From Sphingobacterium spiritivorum (GTDB lineage Bacteria > Bacteroidota > Bacteroidia > Sphingobacteriales > Sphingobacteriaceae): a stretch of DNA of 64,000 nucleotides. Positions within the stretch are counted from its first letter, which is position 1, and each line of letters opens with the position of its first letter. The DNA is taken from NCBI RefSeq assembly GCF_016724845.1, contig NZ_CP068082.1, forward strand, positions 5,084,001 through 5,148,000, written 5' to 3'. A program made the position numbers and the translations under genes. Under the pieces are notes generated by a model that ran no database searches, was not told the DNA's origin, and worked only from the letters and a program-made list of their open reading frames with translations. Positions 17,530-26,962 of this stretch are shown in pieces.

Positions 17530-17988
17530 ATGGAACAGACCTACACCCTGAAGAGAACAAACTCAGACAACCTGGATTTTCAAAAATTGGTACTTGAACT
17601 TGATAAAGACTTAGCCATTAAAAACGGAGAAACAAATACTTTCTTTGCTCGGTACAATAAAATTGACTTAATCCGGCATGTAGTGGTTGCTTACGAAGCG
17701 GATAGAGTCATTGGTTGCGGAGCAATAAAAGAGTATGGAAATGGTATAATGGAAGTTAAAAGGATGTTTGTACCTGTTGAGATGCGAGGGAAAGGGATTG
17801 CAGGTAAAATATTGAATGAATTGCAAGTTTGGGCAAAAGAACTGGGCTATGGCAAATGTATTCTGGAGACAGGCGACAAAATGATAGAGGCTATTGGTTT
17901 GTATAAGAAACACCGCTTTAAAATAATTCCCAACTATGGACAATATGCAAATATGGAGAGCAGTGTTTGTTTCGAAAAAGAAATTTAA
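17530..17988 (+). CDS. GNAT family N-acetyltransferase
   Basis: 152 aa. The acetyl-CoA loop is RMFVPVEMRGKGIAGKIL (about residues 78-95, Q/R-x-x-G-x-G/A as R-G-K-G-I-A), preceded by the beta-bulge strand VVAYEADRVIGCGAIKEY and followed by LETGDKMIEAIGLYKKHRF. This is the small PhnO/ElaA-like stand-alone type with unknown amine substrate. It is downstream of the exporter and upstream of a bidirectional terminator, so the two could share a transcript. Confidence 0.9.
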   Translation: MEQTYTLKRTNSDNLDFQKLVLELDKDLAIKNGETNTFFARYNKIDLIRHVVVAYEADRVIGCGAIKEYGNGIMEVKRMFVPVEMRGKGIAGKILNELQVWAKELGYGKCILETGDKMIEAIGLYKKHRFKIIPNYGQYANMESSVCFEKEI

Positions 17989-18054
17989 TCACGGCAAACC
18001 CTTCTGGCCGGCAGCGGAAAGGTTGGTGCAGTAATCCCTTCGCCAATATCCAAA

Positions 18055-18086
18055 AAAACAGGCCTGAGTTAGCTCAGGCCTGTTTT
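18055..18086. terminator. Bidirectional intrinsic terminator
   Basis: AAAACAGGCCTGAG and CTCAGGCCTGTTTT form a perfect 14-bp stem with loop TTAG. It ends the acetyltransferase transcript (+) and the dps transcript (-). Confidence 0.93.
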
Positions 18087-18102
18087 ATAAAAGCTGCTTT
18101 GT

Positions 18103-18576
18103 TTAGCTTAAATGTGAGCGTAACATCCAGGCCATTTTCTCGTGCTGCTCCAATAAAGCTGTTACGAAATCTGAACTTCCGCTATCTCCATATTTTTCTT
18201 CAAATTCATCAACCAGTCCGCGTATATACATGATAATGGACTCATGGTCACCTAACAATTCCTTCATATAAGTCTTGCTATCATTCTTACCATGAGTGGA
18301 TTCTGATAAATGCGCTATTTCCAGATACTGTTTCATAGTGCCTACAGCGTAGTGTCCCAATGAACGTACACGCTCAGCGATATCGTCTATAGTTTCTGAA
18401 AGTTGATTGTATTGTTCCTCAAAAAACAAATGAACCGCATGGAAATCACTTCCTTCAATATTCCAGTGTGCATTTCTGGTTTTGACATATAATACGGTTT
18501 CATCAGCTAATAAAATATTCAATGCCTGAGCAACTTTTTCTAAGTGTTCACTTTTAATTCCAATATTAGTTTTCAT
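18103..18576 (-). CDS. dps: Dps ferritin-like DNA-protection protein
   Basis: 157 aa. Dps dodecamers oxidise Fe(II) with peroxide, store iron and protect DNA in the cytosol. The inter-subunit ferroxidase ligands are present with canonical spacing: His37 (NAHWN), His49 (FHAVH), Asp64 and Glu68 (ETIDDIAER). The N-terminal tail is short with few lysines, so DNA binding through that tail may be weak. It lies 36 bp downstream of an aldo/keto reductase gene, likely in one transcript, which would link two stress-type functions. Confidence 0.95.
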   Translation of the reverse strand: MKTNIGIKSEHLEKVAQALNILLADETVLYVKTRNAHWNIEGSDFHAVHLFFEEQYNQLSETIDDIAERVRSLGHYAVGTMKQYLEIAHLSESTHGKNDSKTYMKELLGDHESIIMYIRGLVDEFEEKYGDSGSSDFVTALLEQHEKMAWMLRSHLS

Positions 18577-18612
18577 GATAATGATATTTGATAAATTATT
18601 AAATTAATTCTG

Positions 18613-19572
18613 TTATTTCCAATCGCTTGCAGCGTCCAGCTTTTCCATGGATTCAGGACTAAGCTGTAATTGCACGGCTGATACAAATGGCTCGAGATGA
18701 TTTTCTCTGGTCGCACTGACAATCGGAGCCGCTACAGATGGTCTTGCGATCAGCCAGGCCAAAGCCACAGCCGTAGAAGTTGTTTTATAAGCATCTGCGA
18801 CCTCCTCCAGTGCTGCTACAATACGCTTTCCGCGTTCGTTCCAGTATTGTTTTTTAACACCTTCACTTCTTGCCGATTGATTAAAATCCGCTTCACTCTT
18901 GTATTTGCCCGTTAGAAAACCGCTTGCTAAGGAGTAGTAAGTCAATACACCAAGCTGCTGCTCTACAGCAAGTTGCTCATATTCTGTCTCATATTTTTCT
19001 CTTGAAAAGAGATTATATTCCGGCTGCAAAGTCTGATAGCGTGGCCAATGCTGTTGTTCACTTAGCTCTATAGATTCCAGTACCCGCTGTGCTGACATAT
19101 TAGAAGTTCCTATCCATCTTACTTTGCCTTCCTTTACCAACTGCTCATATGCTTCCAGTGTTTCTTCTACAGGAATACTTTCATCATCATAATGGGTCTG
19201 GTAAAGATCAATATAATCCGTCTGCAATCTTTTTAATGAAACGTCTACCTGTTCAAGAATATGTTTCTTAGACGTATTGGGCTTTGGATTTCCGGGAAAA
19301 GTCCCTCCCACTTTTGTCATCAGTACAATCTTATCTCTGCCGCCGCTCTTCTTTAGCCAGTTTCCGATAATAGTTTCGGACTCCCCTCCTGTATTCCCCG
19401 GCACCCAGTGCGAATACTGATTGGACGTATCTACAGCATCAAATCCCTTATCCAGGTAAGCATCTAAAATATCAAATGACTGCTTTTCATCTAATGTCCA
19501 GCCAAATACATTTCCTCCGAAAACCAAAGGAACGATTTCCAGATCAGACTGGCCTAATCTTACTTTTCTCAT
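18613..19572 (-). CDS. Aldo/keto reductase
   Basis: 319 aa from the ATG at 19572 (MRKVRLGQSDLEIVPLVFG), the normal start; an upstream in-frame ATG adds MYYYKAIAY, which is unconserved. The TIM-barrel AKR tetrad is visible: Asp in DAVDTSNQYSHW, the Tyr of that motif, Lys in VLMTKVGG and His in LYQTHYDDE. The C-terminal NADPH site is PIVSATRENHLEP. The closest general type is the YajO/AKR-voltage-beta-like group that reduces aldehydes; the substrate is unknown. dps follows after 36 bp. Confidence 0.92.
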   Translation of the reverse strand: MRKVRLGQSDLEIVPLVFGGNVFGWTLDEKQSFDILDAYLDKGFDAVDTSNQYSHWVPGNTGGESETIIGNWLKKSGGRDKIVLMTKVGGTFPGNPKPNTSKKHILEQVDVSLKRLQTDYIDLYQTHYDDESIPVEETLEAYEQLVKEGKVRWIGTSNMSAQRVLESIELSEQQHWPRYQTLQPEYNLFSREKYETEYEQLAVEQQLGVLTYYSLASGFLTGKYKSEADFNQSARSEGVKKQYWNERGKRIVAALEEVADAYKTTSTAVALAWLIARPSVAAPIVSATRENHLEPFVSAVQLQLSPESMEKLDAASDWK

Positions 19573-19690
19573 ATATGCGATTGCTTTATAATAGTACAAT
19601 CAATGTCGGGATTTGTTTGCTTTCCGATATGATCTGATTGTCAAAATTTTCTTTGTTTACAATATCGTGAAGAATGTTTTTAGGATTTAT

Positions 19691-19698
19691 TACCTTTG
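19691..19698 (+). promoter_or_regulatory. -7 promoter box for the pseudouridine synthase gene
   Basis: TACCTTTG is a perfect TAnnTTTG box, 31 bp upstream of the chosen ATG at 19730. It also lies inside the longer in-frame extension, which supports starting at 19730 rather than 19613. Confidence 0.55.
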
Positions 19699-19729
19699 CC
19701 ACTTGAAAAGATATAGCAGTCAGCGGATT

Positions 19730-21412
19730 ATGGGCAAACCCGAATTTCTTCATCACTTCAGTCAGGATATCCGGAATATTCCTATGCCCGGAAAGTTTAC
19801 TTTTCCTTTCTGCTATGAACCGCATGCACTGAGTATAATTGCAAGCAAGGAGTTGCAGCATTATCTGCAACATCAGTCTGATTGGCAGCATAATTTCGGA
19901 TTGGGCAATCCATCCGATCAGCCGGTGATCGGTAAGATGTTTGGTGTACTGGTTGTAACGGATCCCTCCGGAACTCCGGGATACCTGTGTGCCTTTTCAG
20001 GTAAGCTGGCTGGCACCAATGCTCATAAACATTTTGTTCCACCGATCTTCGATATGTTGCAAAAAGACAGTTTTTTTCTGCTGGAAGAAGAAGAAATCAA
20101 CGAGAGAAACCGGCAGATAGCGTCACTCGAACAGAATGATAGCCTGGCAAAACTAAATACAGATCTGGAAACTGTAACCCGATCTGCAGAAGAATCCATT
20201 ACACTTTTCAGACTACATCTTAAAAAATTAAAAGAGGAACGAAAACATATCCGTTTTGTACAGACCGGGATCCTCTCTGCAACTGAGTTTCAACTGTTGG
20301 AGGCCGACCTGATTAAGCAATCTCTTCGTGACAAACATGAGCTGGCTGTCCTGCAAAAAGACTGGAAATCAAAAATCACAGCGATTCAGGAGCAACTGGA
20401 TAATTATTATAGCCGTATATCTGTACTCAAAGAAGAAAGAAAGTCTAAATCTGCGCTATTGCAATCCCGGCTTTTCGAGCAATACGTATTTCTCAATAAA
20501 AAAGGTATATCCAAAGATATTCGCTCCATATTTGAAGACTTTAATCAATCTGTGCCTCCAGCCGGAGCAGGTGAGTGTGCAGCTCCCAAACTATTACAAT
20601 ATGCTTTTCTGAACCGGCTCACTCCCGTTGCTATGGCTGAATTCTGGTGGGGAGATTCACCTTCATCTGAAATTCGAAAGCATAAAAACTATTACCCGGC
20701 ATGTAAAGGAAAGTGTGAACCTATTCTATCCCATATGCTGGATGGCATGTTACTCGAAGATAATCCCTTACTTGAAGCCCCAAAAGCACAGGCTGATTTA
20801 GAGATCTTGTATGACGATGAAGATATTGCAGTAGTCAATAAGCCTGCTGAATTCTTATCCGTTCCGGGCATTCATATACAGGATTCTGTTTATACCCGTA
20901 TGCAGGCTGCTTTTCCGGAAGCAACAGGCCCCATTATAGTACATAGGCTGGACATGTCTACCTCAGGCATTCTGCTGATTGCTAAACACAAAGATGCCCA
21001 CAAGTTTATCCAACAGCAATTTATCAATCACAGTATTGAAAAACGCTATGTTGCTCTTCTTGATGGGGTGGTCAAAGAAGATGAAGGAATTATTGATCTT
21101 CCACTGCGCCTGGATCTGGATGACAGGCCACGGCAGATGGTATGCTATGAATATGGCAAAAAAGCCGTGACGAAATATCAGGTATTATCCCGTACAGACG
21201 GACAAACAAAGATTCTTTTCTTTCCAGTAACAGGACGCACGCATCAGCTTCGCGTACATGCAGCTCACCTGCTGGGACTACATATCCCTATAGTCGGAGA
21301 TGATCTCTATGGTACTAAATCCAACAGACTTCATTTGCACGCTGCATACCTTTCTTTTGTACATCCCCGAACAAAAAAAACAGTTGTTTTTGAAGTAAAA
21401 GCACCTTTTTAA
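19730..21412 (+). CDS. RluA family pseudouridine synthase with long N-terminal coiled-coil extension
   Basis: 560 aa from 19730; RluA enzymes are usually about 220-330 aa. The catalytic domain is the last ~200 residues: ILYDDEDIAVVNKPAEFLSVPG, then HRLDMSTSGILL with the catalytic Asp, KRYVALLDG, and GRTHQLRVHAAH near the end. The first ~340 residues hold a globular start (FPFCYEPHALS), a strong coiled coil with many Glu/Lys/Leu heptads (about residues 110-240) and a linker with GAGECAAPKLLQYAF and CKGKCEP, three cysteines in conserved-looking settings. The product isomerises uridine in rRNA or tRNA; the target site cannot be named. The start was chosen because the upstream extension overlaps the promoter box. 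Confidence 0.87.
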   Translation: MGKPEFLHHFSQDIRNIPMPGKFTFPFCYEPHALSIIASKELQHYLQHQSDWQHNFGLGNPSDQPVIGKMFGVLVVTDPSGTPGYLCAFSGKLAGTNAHKHFVPPIFDMLQKDSFFLLEEEEINERNRQIASLEQNDSLAKLNTDLETVTRSAEESITLFRLHLKKLKEERKHIRFVQTGILSATEFQLLEADLIKQSLRDKHELAVLQKDWKSKITAIQEQLDNYYSRISVLKEERKSKSALLQSRLFEQYVFLNKKGISKDIRSIFEDFNQSVPPAGAGECAAPKLLQYAFLNRLTPVAMAEFWWGDSPSSEIRKHKNYYPACKGKCEPILSHMLDGMLLEDNPLLEAPKAQADLEILYDDEDIAVVNKPAEFLSVPGIHIQDSVYTRMQAAFPEATGPIIVHRLDMSTSGILLIAKHKDAHKFIQQQFINHSIEKRYVALLDGVVKEDEGIIDLPLRLDLDDRPRQMVCYEYGKKAVTKYQVLSRTDGQTKILFFPVTGRTHQLRVHAAHLLGLHIPIVGDDLYGTKSNRLHLHAAYLSFVHPRTKKTVVFEVKAPF

Positions 21413-21562
21413 AGTTGACCAGAAGGTCCAATTAGTCAAAATTTTGTCAATTATTTCGTCATTTTAAACCGTAAGTCACTCAGGATCTGACACTAACATA
21501 ATTTTATCCTTTCTTATTATTTTTAAGACGTAGAGACACTTACTTTTCTGTTAATAATTATT

Positions 21563-21570
21563 TAATTTTG
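21563..21570 (+). promoter_or_regulatory. -7 promoter box for the DUF5686 gene
   Basis: TAATTTTG matches TAnnTTTG 82 bp upstream of the ATG at 21652. No strong -33 TTG stands at the expected spacing. Confidence 0.4.
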
Positions 21571-21651
21571 CAATGTTTATTAGAAAATTTAAACATTTTG
21601 ATTAAAAAGTCAAAAGTTTAGTTTTAGTAAACGGAACAAACTAGATACTAA

Positions 21652-24252
21652 ATGAAAACTACTATGAGTGAAATATTTACCAAACAAATCTGGAAGGGTT
21701 TACTCTTTGTGCTTTTGACATTTATTGGCACAACTTCCGTTTTTGGTCAGCAAATTATGCTGAAAGGTAAAGTATTGGATATTGTGACTCGTAAACCTAT
21801 AGATTACGCTACTATTGCCGTTATCGGAGCTCCTGCCGGAAACAGCACTTCAACCGACAGCCGTGGAGAATTTAGTTTAAAAATCGATGGAAGTTATACT
21901 AAATTCAGAGTTACCTATGTCGGTTATGAGTCACAGGATATTCTGATCAATCCTACCAATTCGGATAACATCACGATTAATCTTGTTCCGGAAGAAAATG
22001 TTCTGGAAGAAGTAGTGGTCAAAGCGAAGAAAGCAAAATACAGAAATAAAGATAATCCAGCTGTAGAATTGATCCGCAAGGTTATCGATAATAAAGAAAA
22101 AAACAGGTTAGAAGCTCAGGATTATGCTGAGTTTCAGCAATATGAGAAGATCTCAATGGCACTCAGCAATCTGTCTGAAAAATTTAAAAACAGAAAAATA
22201 TTCAAACAATACCAGTTTTTATTTGAAAAAGATGATTCTGTAAAAAATGAAAACAGATATGTATTACCGGCTTATATAGAAGAGAAATTATCTCAGGTAT
22301 ACCAGCGCAGGAGTCCGAAAAAGACCAAGCAATTTGTCATCGCAGAGCAGAAGGCACAGTTTGACCCCAAATTTGTAGATAACAACGGACTGAGTAATTA
22401 CTTCAACAGACTTTACGAAAACATTGATATCTACGACAATAATATTTCATTATTGACGAATCAGTTTTTGAGTCCGATCGCCGGATCATCTCCTACTTTT
22501 TATAAGTTTTTTATTACGGATACAATCAAGACTGAATCCCCATATCTGGTTGAACTTAGCTTCTTTCCCCGTAATAAAGCAGATATGTTGTTTAAAGGAA
22601 AATTGTATATTACTTTAGATGGCAATTATGCAGTACGTAAAGCGGAGTTAACGGTTGCCGATGGTATTAACCTTAATTTCGTAAGGGATATGGCTATCGA
22701 TCTGGATTTCAGTAAAGATAAGAGTGGTCGTTTCTTTTTGACCAGCAGTTCGCTGGCGATGGACTTTGCTCTTTCCGAAAAAGGAACCGGTATCCGGGGA
22801 CAGCGTACCGTCTCCTATACCGACTTTAAGACCGGTATCGTACAGCCGGACAGCATATACCAGGGTCCTGATGTTGTGATTGTCAATGAAAACAAAAAAG
22901 GAACTCAGGCATTTGATGAACAATACTGGAGTACGCACCGTCCTGTAGCGCTTAAGAAAAATGAATCTGTAATCTATCGTAATATCGATACGTTACAAAT
23001 GATGCCTTCTTTCAAACGCTTTATGGATATAGCAGCTCTTGTGCTTTCGGGTTACAAGCAGGCTGGTCCTGTAGAGATCGGCCCAGTCAATACGTTTTAC
23101 AGTTTCAACCCTGTAGAAGGCTTGAGATTACGTGTGGGCGGACGTACAACAGAAGCTTTCAGTAAACGTTTCTATGCCGAATCCTATGCTGCATATGGTT
23201 TTAAAGATGAGAAATGGAAGTATTTTATCAGCGGAACATACTCATTGAATAATAAGTCCGTATATTCCTTCCCGATGCATTATATCCGTGCCTCTTTTCA
23301 GAGAGACACCAAAATCCCGGGACAAAATCTGGAATTTATTCAGGAAGACAACTTCTTATTGTCTTTCAAACGCGGAGAGAACGAACGTTTCCTCTATAAT
23401 GATATCTACCGTTTAGAATACAAAAGAGAATTTGATAATAACTTATCTTATACAGTCGGGGTCAGCAAATGGAAACAACAGCCAGCCGGAATACTTACTT
23501 ACCAGATGCTGGATGAAAACGGAAATTCAAAACTGTTTAACGAGTTAAATACAACTGAGATCTCAGTGGGCTTACGTTGGGCACCAAAAGAACAATATTA
23601 TCAGGGTAAGCTGTACAGAACTCCAATATTTAATAAGTACCCTATTTTCACGCTGAATTATACGGGTGGAGTGAAAGGCTTGCTGGATGGAGAATACAAC
23701 TATCACAACTTTACAGGAGGTGTATTCAAACGTTTCTATCTGTCACAACTGGGATACGCAGATGTCAATCTGGAAGGAACCTATATCGCGGGTAATGAAA
23801 TACCATTCCCTTTACTTACTATCCACAGGGCGAATCAGACCTATGCATATCAGTTGAATTCATTCAACCTGATGAACTTTATGGAATTTGTAAGTGATCA
23901 TTCCGCTTACACTAATATTCAATATTATATGAATGGTTTTATTCTGAATAAGATCCCGTTGGTCAAAAAATTAAAATGGAGAGAGGTGTTTAGTTTCAAA
24001 GCGGTATACGGAGGTTTACGTAACGAGAACAATCCGGATATCACCAATAAAGTCTTTACATTCCAGAAGAATGAAGATAATGTTCCGATCTCTTACACAT
24101 TTGCAGATGGACGTCCTTATATGGAAGCCAGCGTAGGTTTGTACAATATATTTAAGATCTTACGTGTAGACGCTGTCAAACGTCTCAACTATCTGGATCA
24201 TCCGGATGCTCCAAGTTGGGGAATCAGAGCACGTATTAAATTTGATTTTTAG
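21652..24252 (+). CDS. Outer-membrane protein with carboxypeptidase-regulatory-like domain and DUF5686 barrel
   Basis: 866 aa. A signal peptide ends near VFGQQ (residue 36). Residues about 37-115 are a CarboxypepD_reg-like beta-sandwich (LKGKVLDIVTRKPIDYATI, DSRGEFSLKI, FRVTYVGYESQ). From about residue 130 the DUF5686 region runs to the C-terminus FDF, with repeated amphipathic strands of a large barrel. It resembles TonB-dependent receptors in its first domain but has no plug domain. Known only as a conserved Bacteroidota outer-membrane family. It is monocistronic, closed by a hairpin at 24290. Confidence 0.9.
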   Translation: MKTTMSEIFTKQIWKGLLFVLLTFIGTTSVFGQQIMLKGKVLDIVTRKPIDYATIAVIGAPAGNSTSTDSRGEFSLKIDGSYTKFRVTYVGYESQDILINPTNSDNITINLVPEENVLEEVVVKAKKAKYRNKDNPAVELIRKVIDNKEKNRLEAQDYAEFQQYEKISMALSNLSEKFKNRKIFKQYQFLFEKDDSVKNENRYVLPAYIEEKLSQVYQRRSPKKTKQFVIAEQKAQFDPKFVDNNGLSNYFNRLYENIDIYDNNISLLTNQFLSPIAGSSPTFYKFFITDTIKTESPYLVELSFFPRNKADMLFKGKLYITLDGNYAVRKAELTVADGINLNFVRDMAIDLDFSKDKSGRFFLTSSSLAMDFALSEKGTGIRGQRTVSYTDFKTGIVQPDSIYQGPDVVIVNENKKGTQAFDEQYWSTHRPVALKKNESVIYRNIDTLQMMPSFKRFMDIAALVLSGYKQAGPVEIGPVNTFYSFNPVEGLRLRVGGRTTEAFSKRFYAESYAAYGFKDEKWKYFISGTYSLNNKSVYSFPMHYIRASFQRDTKIPGQNLEFIQEDNFLLSFKRGENERFLYNDIYRLEYKREFDNNLSYTVGVSKWKQQPAGILTYQMLDENGNSKLFNELNTTEISVGLRWAPKEQYYQGKLYRTPIFNKYPIFTLNYTGGVKGLLDGEYNYHNFTGGVFKRFYLSQLGYADVNLEGTYIAGNEIPFPLLTIHRANQTYAYQLNSFNLMNFMEFVSDHSAYTNIQYYMNGFILNKIPLVKKLKWREVFSFKAVYGGLRNENNPDITNKVFTFQKNEDNVPISYTFADGRPYMEASVGLYNIFKILRVDAVKRLNYLDHPDAPSWGIRARIKFDF

Positions 24253-24289
24253 CCGTATCTATATATTTTTTATATTTAGTTTTCTAGTT

Positions 24290-24320
24290 AAGGGGGAGTT
24301 TGCAAAAACTTCCCTTTTTT
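24290..24320 (+). terminator. Probable intrinsic terminator
   Basis: AAGGGGGAGTT and AACTTCCCTT pair imperfectly (one bulge and a G-T pair) and are followed by TTTTTT at 24315-24320. It is 38 bp after the DUF5686 stop. Confidence 0.7.
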
Positions 24321-24360
24321 ATTGTCCGAGTGAATAAAAATCTCTAAATTTAGATAACTA

Positions 24361-24837
24361 TTGTATAAACCATTGAATATAAACAAAAAAGACATCGTTA
24401 TTGAGGCGCAAATGCTTGTCCGCAGACCTGTGGGGGATGTGTTTACAGCTTTTATTGATCCGGAAATAACCCGTCATTTTTGGTTTACATCCGGTAGTTC
24501 TATTCTTGAAAAAGGCAAAACTGTAGTCTGGACATGGGAAATGTACGACGTCTCTGCCGAAGTAGAAGTACTGGATATTCTTACAAATGAAAAAATAAGT
24601 GTTCTATGGGGTGAGCCCCGCACGCATATAGATTTTCTCTTCCAACCTGTCAGCCCGGAAAGTACATATGTACAAATCCGGAATTATGGTTTTGAGGTGT
24701 TAGAAGATGAGCAACTGATCTCCTTTCTGACAGACTCTACCGGTGGATTCACGACTGTTGTAGACGGATTGAAAGTATATATGGAACAAGGCATCAATCC
24801 CGGGTTGATTGCAGACAAATTTCCTGCCGGACATTAG
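24361..24837 (+). CDS. SRPBCC/AHSA1 domain protein
   Basis: 158 aa if started at the TTG at 24361; no ATG lies upstream in frame, and the next in-frame ATG (codon 18) would cut into the first strand of the fold, so a TTG start (24361, or the one four codons later) is likely. The pattern VRRPVGDVFTAFIDPEITRHFWF, VWTWEMYDVSAEVEVLDI and GGFTTVVDGLKVYMEQG is the helix-grip fold of Aha1-like START proteins. These bind hydrophobic ligands or act as stress proteins; role unknown. A VOC-family gene follows after 96 bp, a frequent pairing. Confidence 0.85.
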   Translation: MYKPLNINKKDIVIEAQMLVRRPVGDVFTAFIDPEITRHFWFTSGSSILEKGKTVVWTWEMYDVSAEVEVLDILTNEKISVLWGEPRTHIDFLFQPVSPESTYVQIRNYGFEVLEDEQLISFLTDSTGGFTTVVDGLKVYMEQGINPGLIADKFPAGH

Positions 24838-24933
24838 TCGCAAATAACCTCTGCATACATATTGTTTAAAAAAAAAGACACTTTTTCCCTATGAAAGTGA
24901 TCAATAACTAATATAAACTATAATACAGTCGTT

Positions 24934-25377
24934 ATGGCAAAAGTACATCATTACCTTAATTTTGACGGTCAGGCCGAAAATGCATTTAATTTTTACAAAT
25001 CTGTATTTGGAGGAGAATTCAGATCCTTTATGCGCTATCAGGATATGCCTTCTCCTGAAGAAATACCGGATGAAATCGGCAACAGAATACTGCATGTAGT
25101 ACTTCCTATCAGCAAACATTTTGTGCTTATGGGTGCTGATGTACATGATGACTATGGTTCTGCAATCAACAGAGGTAATAATTCTTTTATCTTACTGGCA
25201 GCAGATTCGTCTGAAGAAGCCTTGCGGCTGTATAAAGGATTATCTGAAGGTGGAGAGGTCGAGATGCCAATGGAAGAAACATATTGGTCTCAATTATACA
25301 GTTCCTTCAAAGATAAGTACGGAATATGCTGGATGATCAACTATGACGGAAGCAAACTTGACCGCTGGGGGCAATAG
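24934..25377 (+). CDS. VOC family protein (PhnB-like)
   Basis: 147 aa. The start HHYLNFDGQAENAFNFYKSVFGGEF and the end YWSQLYSSFKDKYGICWMINYD are the PhnB/glyoxalase-like signatures. The chain has two beta-alpha-beta-beta-beta modules. Metal ligands are unclear, as in most PhnB-like members, and no reaction is known. It ends 12 bp before a very strong bidirectional terminator. Confidence 0.92.
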   Translation: MAKVHHYLNFDGQAENAFNFYKSVFGGEFRSFMRYQDMPSPEEIPDEIGNRILHVVLPISKHFVLMGADVHDDYGSAINRGNNSFILLAADSSEEALRLYKGLSEGGEVEMPMEETYWSQLYSSFKDKYGICWMINYDGSKLDRWGQ

Positions 25378-25389
25378 CGGATTCAGAAT

Positions 25390-25435
25390 AACAAAAGAAG
25401 AGCATCGGATTAAGGTCCGATGCTCTTCTTTTGTT
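25390..25435. terminator. Bidirectional intrinsic terminator
   Basis: A perfect 20-bp stem (arms 25390-25409 and 25416-25435, core GAGCATCGGA / TCCGATGCTC) with a 6-nt loop. Its right arm ends at the apt stop codon; it serves the VOC gene (+) and apt (-). Confidence 0.95.
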
Positions 25436-25964
25436 AGGTATAATGTACCAGTGAAATAATATCGTGATTAAACCGGGTCAACCGGCCCTGACTATGTAAA
25501 AAATCCAGACTGATCACAAAACTGAAACCAGCTACCTGACCACCTAGCTTTTCAATCAGCTTACTTGCTGCCACCACTGTCCCTCCCGTAGCTAACAGAT
25601 CATCGTGAATCAGAATATGCTGCCCGGCCTCGAATGCATCTTCATGTACCTCTATTGTAGCTTGTCCGTATTCGAGTGCATAAGATTCGGAAATCGTATT
25701 GTACGGCAACTTACCCTGCTTGCGGATGGGAATAAAAGGAACATTGAGTCGGTTTGCCAGCATCATCCCAAAAAGAAATCCTCTGCTCTCTATACCCGCT
25801 ACTGCATCAATTCGTTTACCTTCCAGCCGCTGTATAAAAGCTTCAACTACAGCCGTACACAATTCCGCATCTTTCAGTATGGGTGTAATATCTTTAAAAA
25901 CTATACCGGGTTTTGGAAAATCCTCAATATCCCGGATTACTTCTCTTAATCGTTGTTCTATCAT
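25434..25964 (-). CDS. apt: Adenine phosphoribosyltransferase
   Basis: 176 aa. It salvages adenine with PRPP to AMP in the cytosol. The hallmark start is IRDIEDFPKPGIVFKDITPIL, adenine is held by AGIESRGFLFG, and the PRPP loop is ILIHDDLLATGGTV (about residues 118-131). Length is normal. It lies 8 bp downstream of the helix-hairpin-helix gene and so may be cotranscribed with it. The two functions have no obvious link. Confidence 0.97.
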   Translation of the reverse strand: MIEQRLREVIRDIEDFPKPGIVFKDITPILKDAELCTAVVEAFIQRLEGKRIDAVAGIESRGFLFGMMLANRLNVPFIPIRKQGKLPYNTISESYALEYGQATIEVHEDAFEAGQHILIHDDLLATGGTVVAASKLIEKLGGQVAGFSFVISLDFLHSQGRLTRFNHDIISLVHYT

Positions 25965-25972
25965 CTGATAAG

Positions 25973-26902
25973 CTAAAATTTCAAATAAGGTTCAAGTTTA
26001 CGCAAAAATTCTTCATCAAGAAGAAGTACTGCTTTTAAATCATTTATATTTTTATAATTCCCGTGTTCTCTACGATAGTTGGCAATAGCTGTAGCCTGTT
26101 TATAACTTATATAAGGATGCCTGGCTAATTCAGCAGCAGTCAGTGTATTCAGCTCCAGTTGCCTGATATCTGTACTTACAACCCGCAAGGAACTTTCGAT
26201 CGTTTTGTAGCGCTCAGCATCCATACCATACACTTCCTTAATCTGCTGAATCGTATAGAATCCTCCGAGAGCATCTCTGAATCTGACTATACGTCGGGCA
26301 AATGAAGGTCCTATTCCTTTCAATGACATCCATGCGGTAGTATCGGCCGTATTGATATCGATAACGACTGTTTTTAACGTATTTTGATACGTTTTGGGAT
26401 ATTTCGCTGATGTTTCAGTAGTGGAATTATGATCCGGTGATGGAGTCCTGGGGATACGTATGTATGCTTCAATCCGTTGATAGTCGGATTCTTTGATAGC
26501 ATATATTTTGCGGAGATCCTCCTTTTTATAAAATTTACCTCCTTTGGTAGTATAGTTGAGGATCATACGGATCTGATAGGCTTTGAATCCTAATTTTTCC
26601 CATCCTTCTGCTGTAAGTTGATTAGGATCAAATTCAAAATAGTTCACCGCATTAAGAGGCGTAGCTTTGGAAGAATAATATGTTGATCCCGGATCTAAAG
26701 ATTCCTGCTTTTCTATTTCGGTATAGGATTGTACCGTTTTATCATCTTCAAAAATATGGAGCTGGTAAGAAACAGAAGGTGATGTATGTATTAAATTCCA
26801 CACGATCGGACTGAAAGTCATTAAGCCTATCAATACCAGCAGCACAAAGAAGCCATTTTGCTCTGCCCTGCTTAGTCTGAAAAAATAAAATAGCTTATTC
26901 AT
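25973..26902 (-). CDS. Membrane-anchored helix-hairpin-helix protein (ComEA-like)
   Basis: 309 aa. An N-terminal segment (about residues 15-35, FFVLLVLIGLMTFSPIVWNL) anchors the protein in the inner membrane. Three HhH-type units follow: ANQLTAEGW-KLGF (about 95-150), DINTADTTAWMSLKGIGPSFARRIVRFRDALGGF split over 180-235, and ELNTLTAAELARHPYISYKQATAIANYR (about 253-309). This architecture is the ComEA/general secretion-associated HhH family of Bacteroidota, proposed to bind DNA outside the cytoplasm; competence function has not been shown here. It sits upstream of apt. Confidence 0.83.
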   Translation of the reverse strand: MNKLFYFFRLSRAEQNGFFVLLVLIGLMTFSPIVWNLIHTSPSVSYQLHIFEDDKTVQSYTEIEKQESLDPGSTYYSSKATPLNAVNYFEFDPNQLTAEGWEKLGFKAYQIRMILNYTTKGGKFYKKEDLRKIYAIKESDYQRIEAYIRIPRTPSPDHNSTTETSAKYPKTYQNTLKTVVIDINTADTTAWMSLKGIGPSFARRIVRFRDALGGFYTIQQIKEVYGMDAERYKTIESSLRVVSTDIRQLELNTLTAAELARHPYISYKQATAIANYRREHGNYKNINDLKAVLLLDEEFLRKLEPYLKF

Positions 26903-26962
26903 ATCCCATTTTTAATGTTTGTCATTAGAAAAGAAATAAGAATAAGCCTGGTAAAGGATTTC

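Noticed and set aside
19613..19729. In-frame N-terminal extension of the pseudouridine synthase.
   Set aside because: It begins inside the promoter region, contains the TACCTTTG box and is a hydrophobic, unconserved stretch, so the ATG at 19730 was preferred.
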